Source of the DNA: Halomonas rhizosphaerae | GTDB lineage: Bacteria > Pseudomonadota > Gammaproteobacteria > Pseudomonadales > Halomonadaceae | Assembly (NCBI RefSeq): GCF_030010555.1 | Contig: NZ_JASCQP010000024.1 | Span: forward strand, 62,001-126,000 | Length of the DNA stretch: 64,000 nucleotides | Direction of reading: 5' to 3' | In this document: in pieces, positions 43,144-51,956 of the stretch | Layout of the letters: every line of letters starts with the position of its first letter | Position numbering within the stretch: position 1 is the first letter of the stretch | Position numbers and translations under genes: made by a program | The notes under the pieces: model-generated | Database searches by the model: none | Seen by the model: only the letters and a program-made list of their open reading frames with translations | Told to the model about the DNA's origin: nothing

Positions 43144-44319
43144 TCAGGCGTGGCGCGCCAGCACCCGCAGCCGCGACTCGAGCATGTCGCGGTCGAGGTA
43201 GGTGCCCTGAAGGTGGCGTCGCCCGCTGTCGGGGTCGAAGGCGCCGCGGCCGTGCAACACGCGGCGATTGTCGAAGGCGACCATCTCGCCCGGGGCCAGG
43301 CTGAACGCGAGCCGATGACGGGGTTCGTGCAGCAGCGTCCAGAAGCGATGATAGGCGGCGTACCAGGCCTCGATGAGCTCCGCCGGCAGGCGCAGGGTGT
43401 CGCGGATCCAGTTGTTGAAGCGCACCTCCACCACGCGCCCGTCGGCGTCGCAGTGCAGGATCGGCGCGCGCACGGCGATGTCCTGTTCCTCGTCCTGAAA
43501 GCGGAAGTCGATGGGCGTCTCGCTGAGCAGGCGAAAGGCCTCCGGGTCCTCGCGGCGCAGGGCCTCGGCGACCCGGTAGCCGTCGGCGAACAGCGACTCG
43601 CCCCCCTCGGCGCCGTTCTCCAGGCAGTAGAGCAACTGGATGTCCGGCGGCTGGCGCCAGTTGGGCAGGTCGGTGTGCAGTGCCAGGCCGATGGCGGTGT
43701 AGGCGGCGTTGTTGGGGTTGGGCTTGGAGCGGACATCGAAGCGGGCGCCGAAGTTGGTCGAGCGCAGCGGGCCGATTCGCCTGGCCAGGCGGCTCACCTC
43801 CTCGTCGGCCAGCGGCCCGTTGTCGAGCAGCACCAGGCCGTCGCGCAGCAGGGCCTCGAGCCAGGCCCGCTCACCCTCGACAGAGCCGGTGAAGGCCGCG
43901 TGGTCGACCCGCTCGGGGCGAAAGCCCTCGGGCCAGGGGCGCGGGGCGGGCAGCGCCGTGGCCGCTTCCACGCCGGGGCGACGCTGGTGAAGCCAGCCGC
44001 CGTCGAAGCGGCTCTCATGCCCATCCTCCCATACCAGGTGCAGGTGGCCGGCCTCGATGCGGGCCTCCCGGGGGCGGGTGATGGTCGCCAGCGGCAGGAC
44101 GAGGCGCTCGCGGGTCTGGGCATGGCGGCAGGCGCGGCAGGCACAGTGGTCGCGCAGCCAGAGCCAGGGAAGGCGGGCCTGCTCGCCATCCTCCCAGGCC
44201 AGGTGGATGCCGCTATCGTCGGCCCGTCCGTCGCGTAGCCGCGGGGCCTGGGCGTAGGGGGCCAACTCCTGCATCTCCACCGGCTCGGCGGTGGCGGCGT
44301 GGGGGGCAGTGGCGTCCAT
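43144..44319 (-). CDS. Gamma-butyrobetaine dioxygenase
   Basis: The 391-aa protein matches gamma-butyrobetaine hydroxylase (BBOX). The N-terminal domain (DUF971-like) has the zinc cysteines 59, 61 and 64 (DHCACRAC), and the C-terminal TauD-type domain has Fe ligands His215 and Asp217 (ALHTDLPN) and His356 (VLHGRGAF). It uses Fe(II), oxygen and 2-oxoglutarate to make L-carnitine. The ATG at 44319 has GAGGAGGA upstream. The divergent LysR is the likely regulator. A trimethyllysine dioxygenase-type activity cannot be excluded. Confidence 0.88.
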   Translation of the reverse strand: MDATAPHAATAEPVEMQELAPYAQAPRLRDGRADDSGIHLAWEDGEQARLPWLWLRDHCACRACRHAQTRERLVLPLATITRPREARIEAGHLHLVWEDGHESRFDGGWLHQRRPGVEAATALPAPRPWPEGFRPERVDHAAFTGSVEGERAWLEALLRDGLVLLDNGPLADEEVSRLARRIGPLRSTNFGARFDVRSKPNPNNAAYTAIGLALHTDLPNWRQPPDIQLLYCLENGAEGGESLFADGYRVAEALRREDPEAFRLLSETPIDFRFQDEEQDIAVRAPILHCDADGRVVEVRFNNWIRDTLRLPAELIEAWYAAYHRFWTLLHEPRHRLAFSLAPGEMVAFDNRRVLHGRGAFDPDSGRRHLQGTYLDRDMLESRLRVLARHA

Positions 44320-44445
44320 GCGGTCCTCCTCTTGAATGTCGGGCATGACGGTGACGGGGAGCCCCGAGGGTGACGGCTGGCCCGGCGGCTGACAAACGAA
44401 TAATCTGGCCCCTATGACCAAGCACAGCTTATGGGTGGCTATTTC

Positions 44446-45324
44446 ATGAGTTCCTTGCCCCCGCTGATCTGGCTACAGGCCTTCGAGGCGGCCGCGCGCA
44501 CCCTGAGCTTCACGGCCGCCGGTCGCGAACTGGGGGTGACCCAGGCGGCCATCAGCCAGCGCATCCGGCTGCTCGAGGACCGCCTGGGGCAGAAGCTCTT
44601 CGTGCGTCACCCGCGAAGCCTCACACTGACGCCGGTGGGCCAGGCGTGGCTACCCAGCATCCACGAGGGGTTCGCGCGCATCGGCGAAGGCACCCGAGAG
44701 GTCTTCGGCAGTGCAACGGCACGCTCGGTCACGTTGCGCACCACGCCGGTCATCCAGCAGAACTGGCTGGCGCCCCGGCTGCTGGCCTTCCATCGTGCCC
44801 ATCCGGCGATCGCCGTGCGCCTGGTCAGTGCCATCTGGTCCGGCGAGTTCGGCCCCGAGGGGGCGGATATCGAGATCCGCTACGGAGGCGGCGGCTGGTC
44901 GGGCATGGAGGCGCTGTCGCTGGGTGTCGAGCGCCTGTTGCCGGTGTGTGCCCCGGCGGTGGCACGCGGCCTGGCGGCACCCGCCGACCTGGCGGGCGTG
45001 ACCCTGCTGCATGCGGCAGGCTTCGCCGTGGGCTGGCCGAGCTGGCTGGAGCGGGCCGGGGTGGCCGGCCTCGACGCGCGCTCGCCGGCGCTGACCTGCG
45101 ACAACCAGGCCATGACCCTGGCGCTGGCCAGCCAGGGCGGAGGCGTGGCGTTGACCCACCGGCGCCTGTTCGAGGGGCGTGATGACCTCGTCGCTCCGTT
45201 CGATCTCGCCGTGCCCACCGACGAGCGCTTCTGGCTGGTACGTTCGGCGCGGGGTCAGCGTCAGGAGGAGGCGTCGCTGCTGTGGTCGTGGCTCGCCCGC
45301 GAGGTGGATGCCGAGCCGGGATGA
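44446..45324 (+). CDS. LysR-family regulator (GcvA-like)
   Basis: The 292-aa protein has a LysR helix-turn-helix (FTAAGRELGVTQAAISQRI) and an effector domain of the GcvA/AmpR group. It is divergent from the butyrobetaine dioxygenase gene, so it probably controls carnitine metabolism. The start is uncertain between 44431 and 44446; the latter has GGTGG at suitable spacing. Its last 64 bp overlap the 3' end of mtfA on the other strand. Confidence 0.82.
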   Translation: MSSLPPLIWLQAFEAAARTLSFTAAGRELGVTQAAISQRIRLLEDRLGQKLFVRHPRSLTLTPVGQAWLPSIHEGFARIGEGTREVFGSATARSVTLRTTPVIQQNWLAPRLLAFHRAHPAIAVRLVSAIWSGEFGPEGADIEIRYGGGGWSGMEALSLGVERLLPVCAPAVARGLAAPADLAGVTLLHAAGFAVGWPSWLERAGVAGLDARSPALTCDNQAMTLALASQGGGVALTHRRLFEGRDDLVAPFDLAVPTDERFWLVRSARGQRQEEASLLWSWLAREVDAEPG

Positions 45325-46130
45325 GCCGCAGTGGCCGGCGGACAGCGGGCCAGGGGATCCTGGCGGAAGTAGCGAACCAGCAGCGCATAGAGCGCGGGGT
45401 AGGCCTGCACGAGCACGTCCGGGGCGGTGAAGAAATGCTCGCAACAGACCGCGAAGCACTCGCCGGGGTGGGTCGCCGCGTAGTCGTCGATGGGCGTCGG
45501 CTCGCCGCACGCCAGGCGCGACTGCAGGTCCTCCCAGACGCCCATGAAGACCCGGTGCCACTCCTTCGGGTCGATCTCCCTGGGCAGCGGTGGAAAGCCA
45601 TCCACGTCCAGGGAGTTGCCCAGGTCGAGCTTGTGGGCCAGCTCGTGGATCAGCACGTTGAAGCCCGAGAAGTCACCGCTCTCCATCAGGTCGGGAAAGG
45701 AGACCACCACCGGCCCCTGGGAGGAGGTCTCGCCGGCGCGTTCGTCGACATACTCGTGGACCACGCCGGCCTCGTCCATCTCCTCCACCCGGCGCCGGAA
45801 GGCGTCGGGCAGGATGAGGATCTCGTGAACGTTGGCGAAGGCCTCGCGGTGCTCCTCCTCCTCCCAGCCCAGGGTCAGCAGGCAGGCCTGGGCCGCCAGG
45901 GCCAGCCGGGCGGGTGGGTCGAAGTCGGTGGTCTCGGCAAGCTCCGGGTGCAGGCTCAGGCGCTTGGCATGCACGAACTGCCAGGCGCGCTGGCCGAGCC
46001 GCTCGGCATCCTCTTCGGGCAGGGCGGCGAGCAGCGGCACGCGTTCCCGGGCCTCCCGCCAGAGCGCCTCGGGAAAGGGGTGGCGCGCCTCGAAGCGCTG
46101 GCCCCCCAGGCGCAGCAGCCGGCCGAGCAT
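45261..46130 (-). CDS. mtfA: MtfA-type zinc metallopeptidase
   Basis: The 289-aa protein matches MtfA, a cytoplasmic zinc peptidase that in E. coli binds the glucose repressor Mlc. The active site HELAHKLD gives ligands His162 and His166 with Glu163. Downstream ECFAVCCEHFF holds the likely third ligand region. The last 25 or so residues are Ser/Thr/Ala/His-rich and lie in the 64-bp overlap with the convergent LysR gene. It starts 4 bp after the nitrilase-fusion gene, with GGAGGAGG upstream, so they are co-transcribed. Confidence 0.9.
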   Translation of the reverse strand: MLGRLLRLGGQRFEARHPFPEALWREARERVPLLAALPEEDAERLGQRAWQFVHAKRLSLHPELAETTDFDPPARLALAAQACLLTLGWEEEEHREAFANVHEILILPDAFRRRVEEMDEAGVVHEYVDERAGETSSQGPVVVSFPDLMESGDFSGFNVLIHELAHKLDLGNSLDVDGFPPLPREIDPKEWHRVFMGVWEDLQSRLACGEPTPIDDYAATHPGECFAVCCEHFFTAPDVLVQAYPALYALLVRYFRQDPLARCPPATAAHPGSASTSRASHDHSSDASS

Positions 46131-46134
46131 GGCG

Positions 46135-47706
46135 TCAGCCCTCCTCCAGGTTGGCCCCGGACTTCCAGGACCAGTCCCGCCAGCGCAGGTCGAAGAGGTC
46201 CTTGCGGCGGTCCTTGAGGTTGGTCACCGAGCCCTCGGCCCGCACCACGGTCAGGCGGGTCAGGTCGAGGTCCGAGAACATGATCATCTCGGTGTTGGGC
46301 GTGGTCTCGGAGAGCACGGCATCGTGGGGGAAGGCGAAGTCCGAGGGCGAGAAGACCGACGACTGGGCGTACTGGATCTCCATGTTCTCGATGGAGGGCA
46401 CGTTGCCGACGCTGCCGCACAGCACCACGTAGCACTCGTTCTCGATGGCCCGGGCCTGGGCGCAGTGGCGCACCCGCAGATAGCCGTTCTTGGTGTCGGT
46501 CCAGAAGGGCACGAAGAGGATGTCCATCTCCTGGTCGGCGAGCAGCCGTGAGAGCTCGGGAAATTCCACGTCGTAGCAGATCTGGATGCCCACCCGGCCG
46601 GCATCGGTCTGGAACACCAGCAGTTCGTCGCCGCCCTCGATCACCCAGTCGCGGCGCTCCTGGGGCGTGATGTGCAGCTTGGCCTGGCGCTCGATGCTGC
46701 CGTCGCGATGGCACAGGTAGGCGATGTTGTAGAGGAGGTCATCCTCGCCCAGCTCGATCATCGAGCCGGCGATGATGTTGATGTTGTAGGAGACCGCCAT
46801 GCGCGACAGCTCGGTCTTGAACTGGTCGGTGAAGCCGGCCAGGAAGCGGATGGCAGCCATCTGGTCCTGCTGGGCGGCGCGGTCCTGCAGCCCCATCAGC
46901 GGGGCGTTGAACAGTTCCGGGAAGACCGCGAAGTCGCTCTGATAGTCGGCCAGGGCATCGACGAAGTACTCCACCTGCTGCAGCACCGACTCCACCGAGT
47001 CGAACTCGCGCATCTGCCACTGCACGGCGCCGACGCGGACCTGGGTGGGGCGGTTCTCCAGCACCCGTTCCGCCGGCTCGAAGAGGATGTTGTTCCACTC
47101 CAGCAGGGTGGCATAGCCCTGGGACTTCTCGTCCTCCGGCAGGTACTTGCGCAGCAGGCGTTTGACCTGGAAGTCGTTGGCCAGCTGGAAGGAGAGGATG
47201 GGGTCGTGGATCTCCTTGCGGGCCACCTTGTCGAGGTACTCGGCCGGGGAGAGCTCGTGAGCGTGCTCGTGGTACTGGGGGATGCGCCCGCCGGCCAGGA
47301 TCGCCCGCAGGTTCATGGAGCGACACAGCTCCTTGCGCGCCTCGTAGAGGCGCCGGCCCAGCCGGTAGCCGCGATAGTCCGGATGGATCAGCACGTCGAG
47401 CCCGTACATGGCGTCGCCATCGGGGTCGTTGAGGATGGTCTCGCGCTTGCCGATCAGGTCGTCGTACTGGTGGGGATTGGAGAAGGTGTCGTAGTCGACA
47501 AGCGCGGTCAGGGCCACGCCGACGATGGTCTCGTCGTCCTCGATGACGATCTGCCCGTCGGGGAACTCCTTGATCAGCTTGTCGATGGTGGGCCTGGGCC
47601 AGGCGCCGCCGATGTCGTCGTAGACCCGGTCCATCAGCGCCTGGAGCTGCGGGTAGTCGTCCGGGGTGAGGTTGCGCAGGTTGAGGTGCAGGTCGTCGAG
47701 GGACAT
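46135..47706 (-). CDS. GNAT acetyltransferase-carbon-nitrogen hydrolase fusion
   Basis: The 523-aa protein joins an N-terminal GNAT domain (residues about 8-190, acetyl-CoA loop near HPDYRGYRLGRRLY) to a C-terminal nitrilase-superfamily domain (about 222-510). The hydrolase triad is visible as Glu264 (FPELFN), Lys343 (QAKLHI) and Cys377 (IQICYD). Fusions of this type are widespread in bacteria, but the substrate is unknown; acylation followed or reversed by amide hydrolysis is plausible. It is 4 bp upstream of mtfA. Confidence 0.88.
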   Translation of the reverse strand: MSLDDLHLNLRNLTPDDYPQLQALMDRVYDDIGGAWPRPTIDKLIKEFPDGQIVIEDDETIVGVALTALVDYDTFSNPHQYDDLIGKRETILNDPDGDAMYGLDVLIHPDYRGYRLGRRLYEARKELCRSMNLRAILAGGRIPQYHEHAHELSPAEYLDKVARKEIHDPILSFQLANDFQVKRLLRKYLPEDEKSQGYATLLEWNNILFEPAERVLENRPTQVRVGAVQWQMREFDSVESVLQQVEYFVDALADYQSDFAVFPELFNAPLMGLQDRAAQQDQMAAIRFLAGFTDQFKTELSRMAVSYNINIIAGSMIELGEDDLLYNIAYLCHRDGSIERQAKLHITPQERRDWVIEGGDELLVFQTDAGRVGIQICYDVEFPELSRLLADQEMDILFVPFWTDTKNGYLRVRHCAQARAIENECYVVLCGSVGNVPSIENMEIQYAQSSVFSPSDFAFPHDAVLSETTPNTEMIMFSDLDLTRLTVVRAEGSVTNLKDRRKDLFDLRWRDWSWKSGANLEEG

Positions 47707-47757
47707 GGCGCGTCCTTCCTTCGGGTCAGGGGGCAGTCTCGCCGCAGTCTACCATGC

Positions 47758-48678
47758 TCAGCGCGGGCCCCGGTCGAGGCGCGTCGCCCCTGCCGAGAGC
47801 CGCCCCAGCGGCCGGGTGAGGGTCTGGGCCATGATGACCCCCGCCAGCACCAGGGCCCCACCGAGCAGGTGGAACGGCGCGATCCGCTCGCCGAGTAGGG
47901 CCATGGCGATCAGGGCGCTGAACACCGGCATCAGGTTGATGAAGATGCTGGCCTGGCTGGCACCGATCTGGCGGATGGCCCGCATCCACAGGAAGGTGGT
48001 GACGATCGAGGCGGGGATGCCCGCATAGAGGATCAGCCAGACGTTGTGACCATCCACCGGCGTCATGGGGCCGAGCAGGTAGCCGGGCAGCAGGAAGAGG
48101 GTGGCAAAGGCCGCCTGGAGGTAGAGCACCACCCAGGGCGGCATGTCCAGGGGCCAGCGCTTGAGCATCACTCCGTAGAGGGCATAGCAGGTGGCGGCCA
48201 CGACCATCAGCAGGTCACCGAGGGCCACCTCGAGCTCGAGCAGCGACCGCGGGTCGCCATGCCCCAGCAGCACCGACACACCGGCCAGTGCCAGCACCCC
48301 GCCCAGGGTGCCGCCGAGGCTCGGGGCCTCGCGCAGGATCAGCGCGCTGAGCAGCACGGTCAACAGCGGCACCATGGCGGCGAGGATGCCCATGTTGGTG
48401 GCCGAGGTAGTCTCGGCGGCCACATAGGCCAGTCCCTGCCACATGGCCATGCCCAGCAGCCCCAGCAGGGCGAGCTTCGGCCACTGGCGGCGGATGGCGT
48501 CGCGATGGCGCCAGGCCACGGGCACCACGAAGGGTGTCAGCACGGCCAGCGCCAGCACCCAGCGCAGGAAGGCGATGCTGCTCGGGGCGATGCTGCCCAC
48601 GGTGAGCTGGTTGATGGTCATGTTGCCCGACCAGATCAGCACGGCGCCCAGCGGGGGCAGGAAGGTGAGCAGTGGCAT
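47758..48678 (-). CDS. EamA/DMT-family exporter
   Basis: The 306-aa protein has ten helices arranged as two EamA repeats and belongs to the drug/metabolite transporter superfamily. Such proteins usually export amino acids or metabolites. The ATG at 48678 has GAGGATG upstream; a longer frame to 48765 is not supported. It is divergent from the BCCT gene and 51 bp upstream of the GNAT-nitrilase fusion gene, so the three minus-strand genes could form an operon. Confidence 0.88.
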   Translation of the reverse strand: MPLLTFLPPLGAVLIWSGNMTINQLTVGSIAPSSIAFLRWVLALAVLTPFVVPVAWRHRDAIRRQWPKLALLGLLGMAMWQGLAYVAAETTSATNMGILAAMVPLLTVLLSALILREAPSLGGTLGGVLALAGVSVLLGHGDPRSLLELEVALGDLLMVVAATCYALYGVMLKRWPLDMPPWVVLYLQAAFATLFLLPGYLLGPMTPVDGHNVWLILYAGIPASIVTTFLWMRAIRQIGASQASIFINLMPVFSALIAMALLGERIAPFHLLGGALVLAGVIMAQTLTRPLGRLSAGATRLDRGPR

Positions 48679-48783
48679 GGCATCCTCGACACGTTGAATC
48701 CGGGCCTCATGCTGCCAGAGGCCGGAAAGAAGAGCATGGTAAACTGATGCTCCTTGACATCCCATCGCCAGAGGAAGTCTGCC

Positions 48784-50439
48784 ATGAGTGATCCGAGCGA
48801 CCCGACGAACGATCCGTCATCGCACGCCGCCAACAGCGACATGGAGACGGATTACGTCGTTGGCCAGGATAATATCGAGGGGCAGCTGGGGCCTTTCGGC
48901 TTTGATATTCATAACCGAGTCTTTGTCGTATCGGCGCTCGCGTCGGTCGTCTTCATCGTGCTCACCCTGCTGTTCCCCGAGCGAGCCGGGAGCATCTTCC
49001 AGTCCATCGTCGGCTTCTCGACCGGCTCGCTGGACTGGTATTTCATGATCGTGGTCGATTTCTTCATCCTGTTCTGCATCGCGCTCGTGCTGCTGCCCTA
49101 CGGATCGATACGGCTGGGTGGTCCTGACGCCCGGCCGGATTACGGTTATCTCTCCTGGTTCGCGATGCTGTTTGCCGCCGGCATCGGCATCGGGCTGCTG
49201 TTCTTCGGCGTGCTGGAGCCGGTCTATCATGCCAATGTCTCCCTGCCGCTCGGCATCCCTTCGCCTTTCGGGGCCGACGGAGCGCTGGATCCAGAGGCCA
49301 TTCCCGAAGCAACCGCCCTGGGTATTGCCGGCACCTACCTCCACTGGGGCATCCACGGCTGGGCCGTGTATGTGGTGATGGCCCTGGCGCTGGCCATCTT
49401 CACGTTCAACAAGGGGCTGCCCTTCTCCATTCGCTCGGCCTTTTTCCCGATCCTCGGCGATCGTGTCTGGGGCTGGTGGGGGCATGTCATCGATATCCTG
49501 GCGGTCTTTTCCACCCTGTTCGGCCTGGCCACCTCCCTCGGGCTCGGCGCACAGCAGGCCAATGCGGGGATGAATTTCGTCTTCGGCCTGGAGGTGAGCG
49601 CCGCCACTCAGGTCATCATCATCATCCTGGTGACGGCGGTGGCGCTAGTGTCCGTCTGGCGCGGTCTCCAGGGCGGTGTGAAGAAGCTCTCCGAGCTCAA
49701 CATGATCCTGGCCGTGCTGTTCTTCTTCTTCGTGCTGTTCGCCGGCCCGACGCTGGTGGCCCTGAACGGGTTCTGGACAGGCCTGGTGAGCTATGTGACG
49801 GACTTCGTCGCGCTGTCGGCGCCCTTCGGGCGCGACGACGATGCCTATCGCCAGGACTGGACGATCTTCTACTGGGCCTGGTGGATCAGCTGGGCGCCCT
49901 TCGTCGGCATGTTCATCGCCAGGGTCTCGCGGGGCCGCACCATCCGGGAATTCGTGACCTGCGTGCTGGTCATTCCCAGCCTGTTCATCTTCATCTGGAT
50001 GGGCGTCTTCGGTGCCACGGCGCTCGACCAGCTCTATGCCAACCCGGACGCCAGCCTGGTCAAGGAGTACGTGATCGACAACTACAGCCCCGAACTGTCG
50101 TTGTTCGGGATGCTCAACGAGTTGCCGCTGACGGGGCTGATGTCCACCCTCGGCATCGTCCTGGCGCTGATCTTCTTCGTGACCTCGTCGGATTCGGGCT
50201 CCCTGGTGATCGACACCATCACGGCCGGCGGCAAGGTCGATGCGCCCAGGACCCAGCGCATGTTCTGGGCGACGGTGGAGGGCCTGGTCGCCATCGTGCT
50301 GCTTCTCGGCGGCGGCCTGTCGGCGCTTCAGGCCGGGGTGACGGCAACGGCGATTCCGTTCTCCATCGTGATGCTGCTGATGTGCTACTCCATCATCATG
50401 GCGCTGAACGGCGAGCTTCGCCGCACGTCCTCGCCATGA
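48784..50439 (+). CDS. BCCT-family transporter
   Basis: The 551-aa protein has 12 helices and BCCT hallmarks: GIGIGLLFFGVLEP in TM3, HWGIHGWAVYVV in TM4, and the TM8 WWISWAPFVGMFIARVSRGRT signature with the aromatic substrate cage. It imports a trimethylammonium or related solute (betaine, carnitine, choline or DMSP). The glycine motif and lack of a long C-terminal osmosensing tail resemble sodium-coupled, non-osmosensing members. AGAGGAAG precedes the ATG. Carnitine is worth considering because a butyrobetaine dioxygenase lies 5 kb away. Confidence 0.92.
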   Translation: MSDPSDPTNDPSSHAANSDMETDYVVGQDNIEGQLGPFGFDIHNRVFVVSALASVVFIVLTLLFPERAGSIFQSIVGFSTGSLDWYFMIVVDFFILFCIALVLLPYGSIRLGGPDARPDYGYLSWFAMLFAAGIGIGLLFFGVLEPVYHANVSLPLGIPSPFGADGALDPEAIPEATALGIAGTYLHWGIHGWAVYVVMALALAIFTFNKGLPFSIRSAFFPILGDRVWGWWGHVIDILAVFSTLFGLATSLGLGAQQANAGMNFVFGLEVSAATQVIIIILVTAVALVSVWRGLQGGVKKLSELNMILAVLFFFFVLFAGPTLVALNGFWTGLVSYVTDFVALSAPFGRDDDAYRQDWTIFYWAWWISWAPFVGMFIARVSRGRTIREFVTCVLVIPSLFIFIWMGVFGATALDQLYANPDASLVKEYVIDNYSPELSLFGMLNELPLTGLMSTLGIVLALIFFVTSSDSGSLVIDTITAGGKVDAPRTQRMFWATVEGLVAIVLLLGGGLSALQAGVTATAIPFSIVMLLMCYSIIMALNGELRRTSSP

Positions 50440-50687
50440 CGCACCCTTGGCCTTGCCGAGCGTGTTGCCGCGCGGCCGGACAGGAAAGGGAGGGGGCATG
50501 GCGGTCCCCTGCCGGCGGAACCGTCTCCCGCTAACGCCGGGCCGGGAGCATCAAGCAAGGCTGCCGCGGGCAGTGAGCTGAATGCGAGGGAGACTCCCGT
50601 GACGAGATTCCCCTTGTGGTCCCCCTGGATTGCCGCTTAGCTCAAGGAGCGGCATGCCCCCCCTTACCACTTGCAAGGAGTCTGCAC

Positions 50688-50972
50688 ATGAACACGTTGC
50701 TGGCCGTCCTGGCCCTTTCCCTTCTGGCGACGACGGCAGTCGCCCAGGAGTCCTCGGGATCCTCCGGTAGCGAGACCGGCCCAGAGGAGTCCAACGAGCG
50801 AATGCAGGAGCATCTCGACAAGTCTGAATTCAAAGAGCAGGGCACCACGGAGGCGCCGGGAGGCGGGGCCGAACCGACGGAGAACTGGTTCGGGTGCCCC
50901 CCCGATGAAGCGGACGAGGAGGAGTGTGAGGAGCAGACTGACGAGACGGACGATGAGGAAGGGGCATCCTGA
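50688..50972 (+). CDS. Small acidic exported protein
   Basis: The 94-aa product has a signal peptide (residues 1-19, ending AVAQ). The mature part is strongly acidic, Ser/Gly/Glu-rich, with two cysteines near the C-terminus (residues about 69-79) that may form a disulfide. No known domain is visible. AAGGAG lies 9 nt before the ATG. It resembles other small acidic periplasmic proteins of salt-adapted bacteria; function unknown. Confidence 0.65.
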   Translation: MNTLLAVLALSLLATTAVAQESSGSSGSETGPEESNERMQEHLDKSEFKEQGTTEAPGGGAEPTENWFGCPPDEADEEECEEQTDETDDEEGAS

Positions 50973-51007
50973 GTGACAGGGCGCATTCGGCCGGAAGCCG
51001 GGGCGCG

Positions 51008-51274
51008 TCAGCGCAGTTGGCTGTCCTTGCTGCCGCGGCGGTTGTAACCGGCGTGGCCCGACGGGCGCTTGTCTCGCTCGGCCTGGCAGGTGACGCAGAA
51101 GCGCACGCCCCTTATCGCCTCGCGGCGCGCCTGGGGGATGGGGTCCCCGCACTGCGCGCAGTGTTCGGCGCTTTCGCCGTCCGGCAATTGCCGGCGCGAG
51201 CGCGCCAGGGCATCCTCGACGGTGCTGTCGATCTGCTCCTGGACGGCGCCATCTTTCGACCATCCTCCCGCCAC
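51008..51274 (-). CDS. DksA/TraR-type zinc finger protein (YbiI-like)
   Basis: The 88-aa protein has the C-terminal TraR/DksA four-cysteine zinc finger with Cys39, Cys42, Cys60 and Cys63 (HCAQCGDPIP and RFCVTCQ). Length and layout match E. coli YbiI. It may bind RNA polymerase through the secondary channel, but it lacks the DksA coiled coil. It starts with GTG, preceded by GGGAGGG. Confidence 0.88.
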   Translation of the reverse strand: MAGGWSKDGAVQEQIDSTVEDALARSRRQLPDGESAEHCAQCGDPIPQARREAIRGVRFCVTCQAERDKRPSGHAGYNRRGSKDSQLR

Positions 51275-51384
51275 TGAGCCCTCCCTGCGCGCTTGTCGCG
51301 TCGGTCTGCCCGGCTATCATCTCAGTCTGGACCATTCCCGGGGGGAGTTCCATGCCCCGGCGGCGAGCGTCACTGCCATCAGAA

Positions 51385-51406
51385 AGGCCCCGCACAAGCG
51401 GGGCCT
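51385..51406 (-). terminator. Terminator of the glc operon
   Basis: AGGCCCCGC and GCGGGGCCT pair perfectly around an ACAA loop, followed on the minus strand by TTTCT. It lies 25 bp after glcG. Confidence 0.85.
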
Positions 51407-51430
51407 CGTCGTGAGCAGGGCGCTAGACGC

Positions 51431-51832
51431 TCAGCCGATGGCGGCGACGCCGGCCTTGGCGACCTGGACGTCCTGGTCCGGCTTGACGCCGGAGATGCCG
51501 ACGCTGCCGGCCACCTGGCCATCGACGAGCACCGGGACACCGCCGGCCAGTAGGGCCTGCATGGGGGCCGTCACGAAGGCGGTCCGGCCGTTGTTGATCA
51601 TGTCCTCGAAGACCTGGGTCTCCTTGCGTCCGATGGCGGCGTTGCGCGCCTTTTCGGTGGCGACGTCGGCGCTGAAGGGCGGGGCACCGTCGAGGCGGCG
51701 CAGGCCGAGGAGGTGGCCGCCATCGTCGGCCACGGCCACGGTCACGGCCCAGTCGTTGGCCTGGGCTTCCTGCTGGGCGGCGTCGAGGATGGCGTTGACG
51801 TCATCCAGGGTCAGTACGGGCTTGGTCTGCAT
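51431..51832 (-). CDS. glcG: GlcG/HbpS-family protein of the glycolate operon
   Basis: The 133-aa protein is a GlcG/HbpS (DUF336) domain, with VAVADDGGHLLGLRRLDGA and a C-terminal VGISGVKPDQD segment. Streptomyces HbpS binds haem and senses redox stress; the GlcG role in glycolate use is unclear. It is the last gene of glcDEF-[mini-ORFs]-glcG, 10 bp after the second mini-ORF, with AAGGAG upstream. Confidence 0.92.
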   Translation of the reverse strand: MQTKPVLTLDDVNAILDAAQQEAQANDWAVTVAVADDGGHLLGLRRLDGAPPFSADVATEKARNAAIGRKETQVFEDMINNGRTAFVTAPMQALLAGGVPVLVDGQVAGSVGISGVKPDQDVQVAKAGVAAIG

Positions 51833-51842
51833 GGTGTTCTCC

Positions 51843-51956
51843 TTAGGGGGTTAGTGCCTGGTCGACGATCTCGATCCAGTGCCTCACCGGGGTGCGGTTG
51901 GCCCCGGCCAGGTGGGTCTGGCAGCTGAATGATTGAGCGCGGTGACGATCCGTCAT
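51843..51956 (-). CDS. Second GlcF-tail mini-ORF
   Basis: This 37-aa frame starts MTDRHRAQSFS, continues with the same GlcF tail (CQTHLAGANRTPVRHW to IEIVD) and ends QALTP. Its ATG overlaps the stop of the preceding mini-ORF (ATGA), and its stop is 10 bp before glcG. Within the shared tail its codons differ from the other copies only at synonymous positions. No ribosome site other than coupling is evident. It may be a real small protein or a silent duplication. Confidence 0.45.
   Translation of the reverse strand: MTDRHRAQSFSCQTHLAGANRTPVRHWIEIVDQALTP

Noticed and set aside
50440..50687. The 248-bp gap after the BCCT gene.
   Set aside because: I looked for an RNA gene or terminator and saw no convincing hairpin or promoter.
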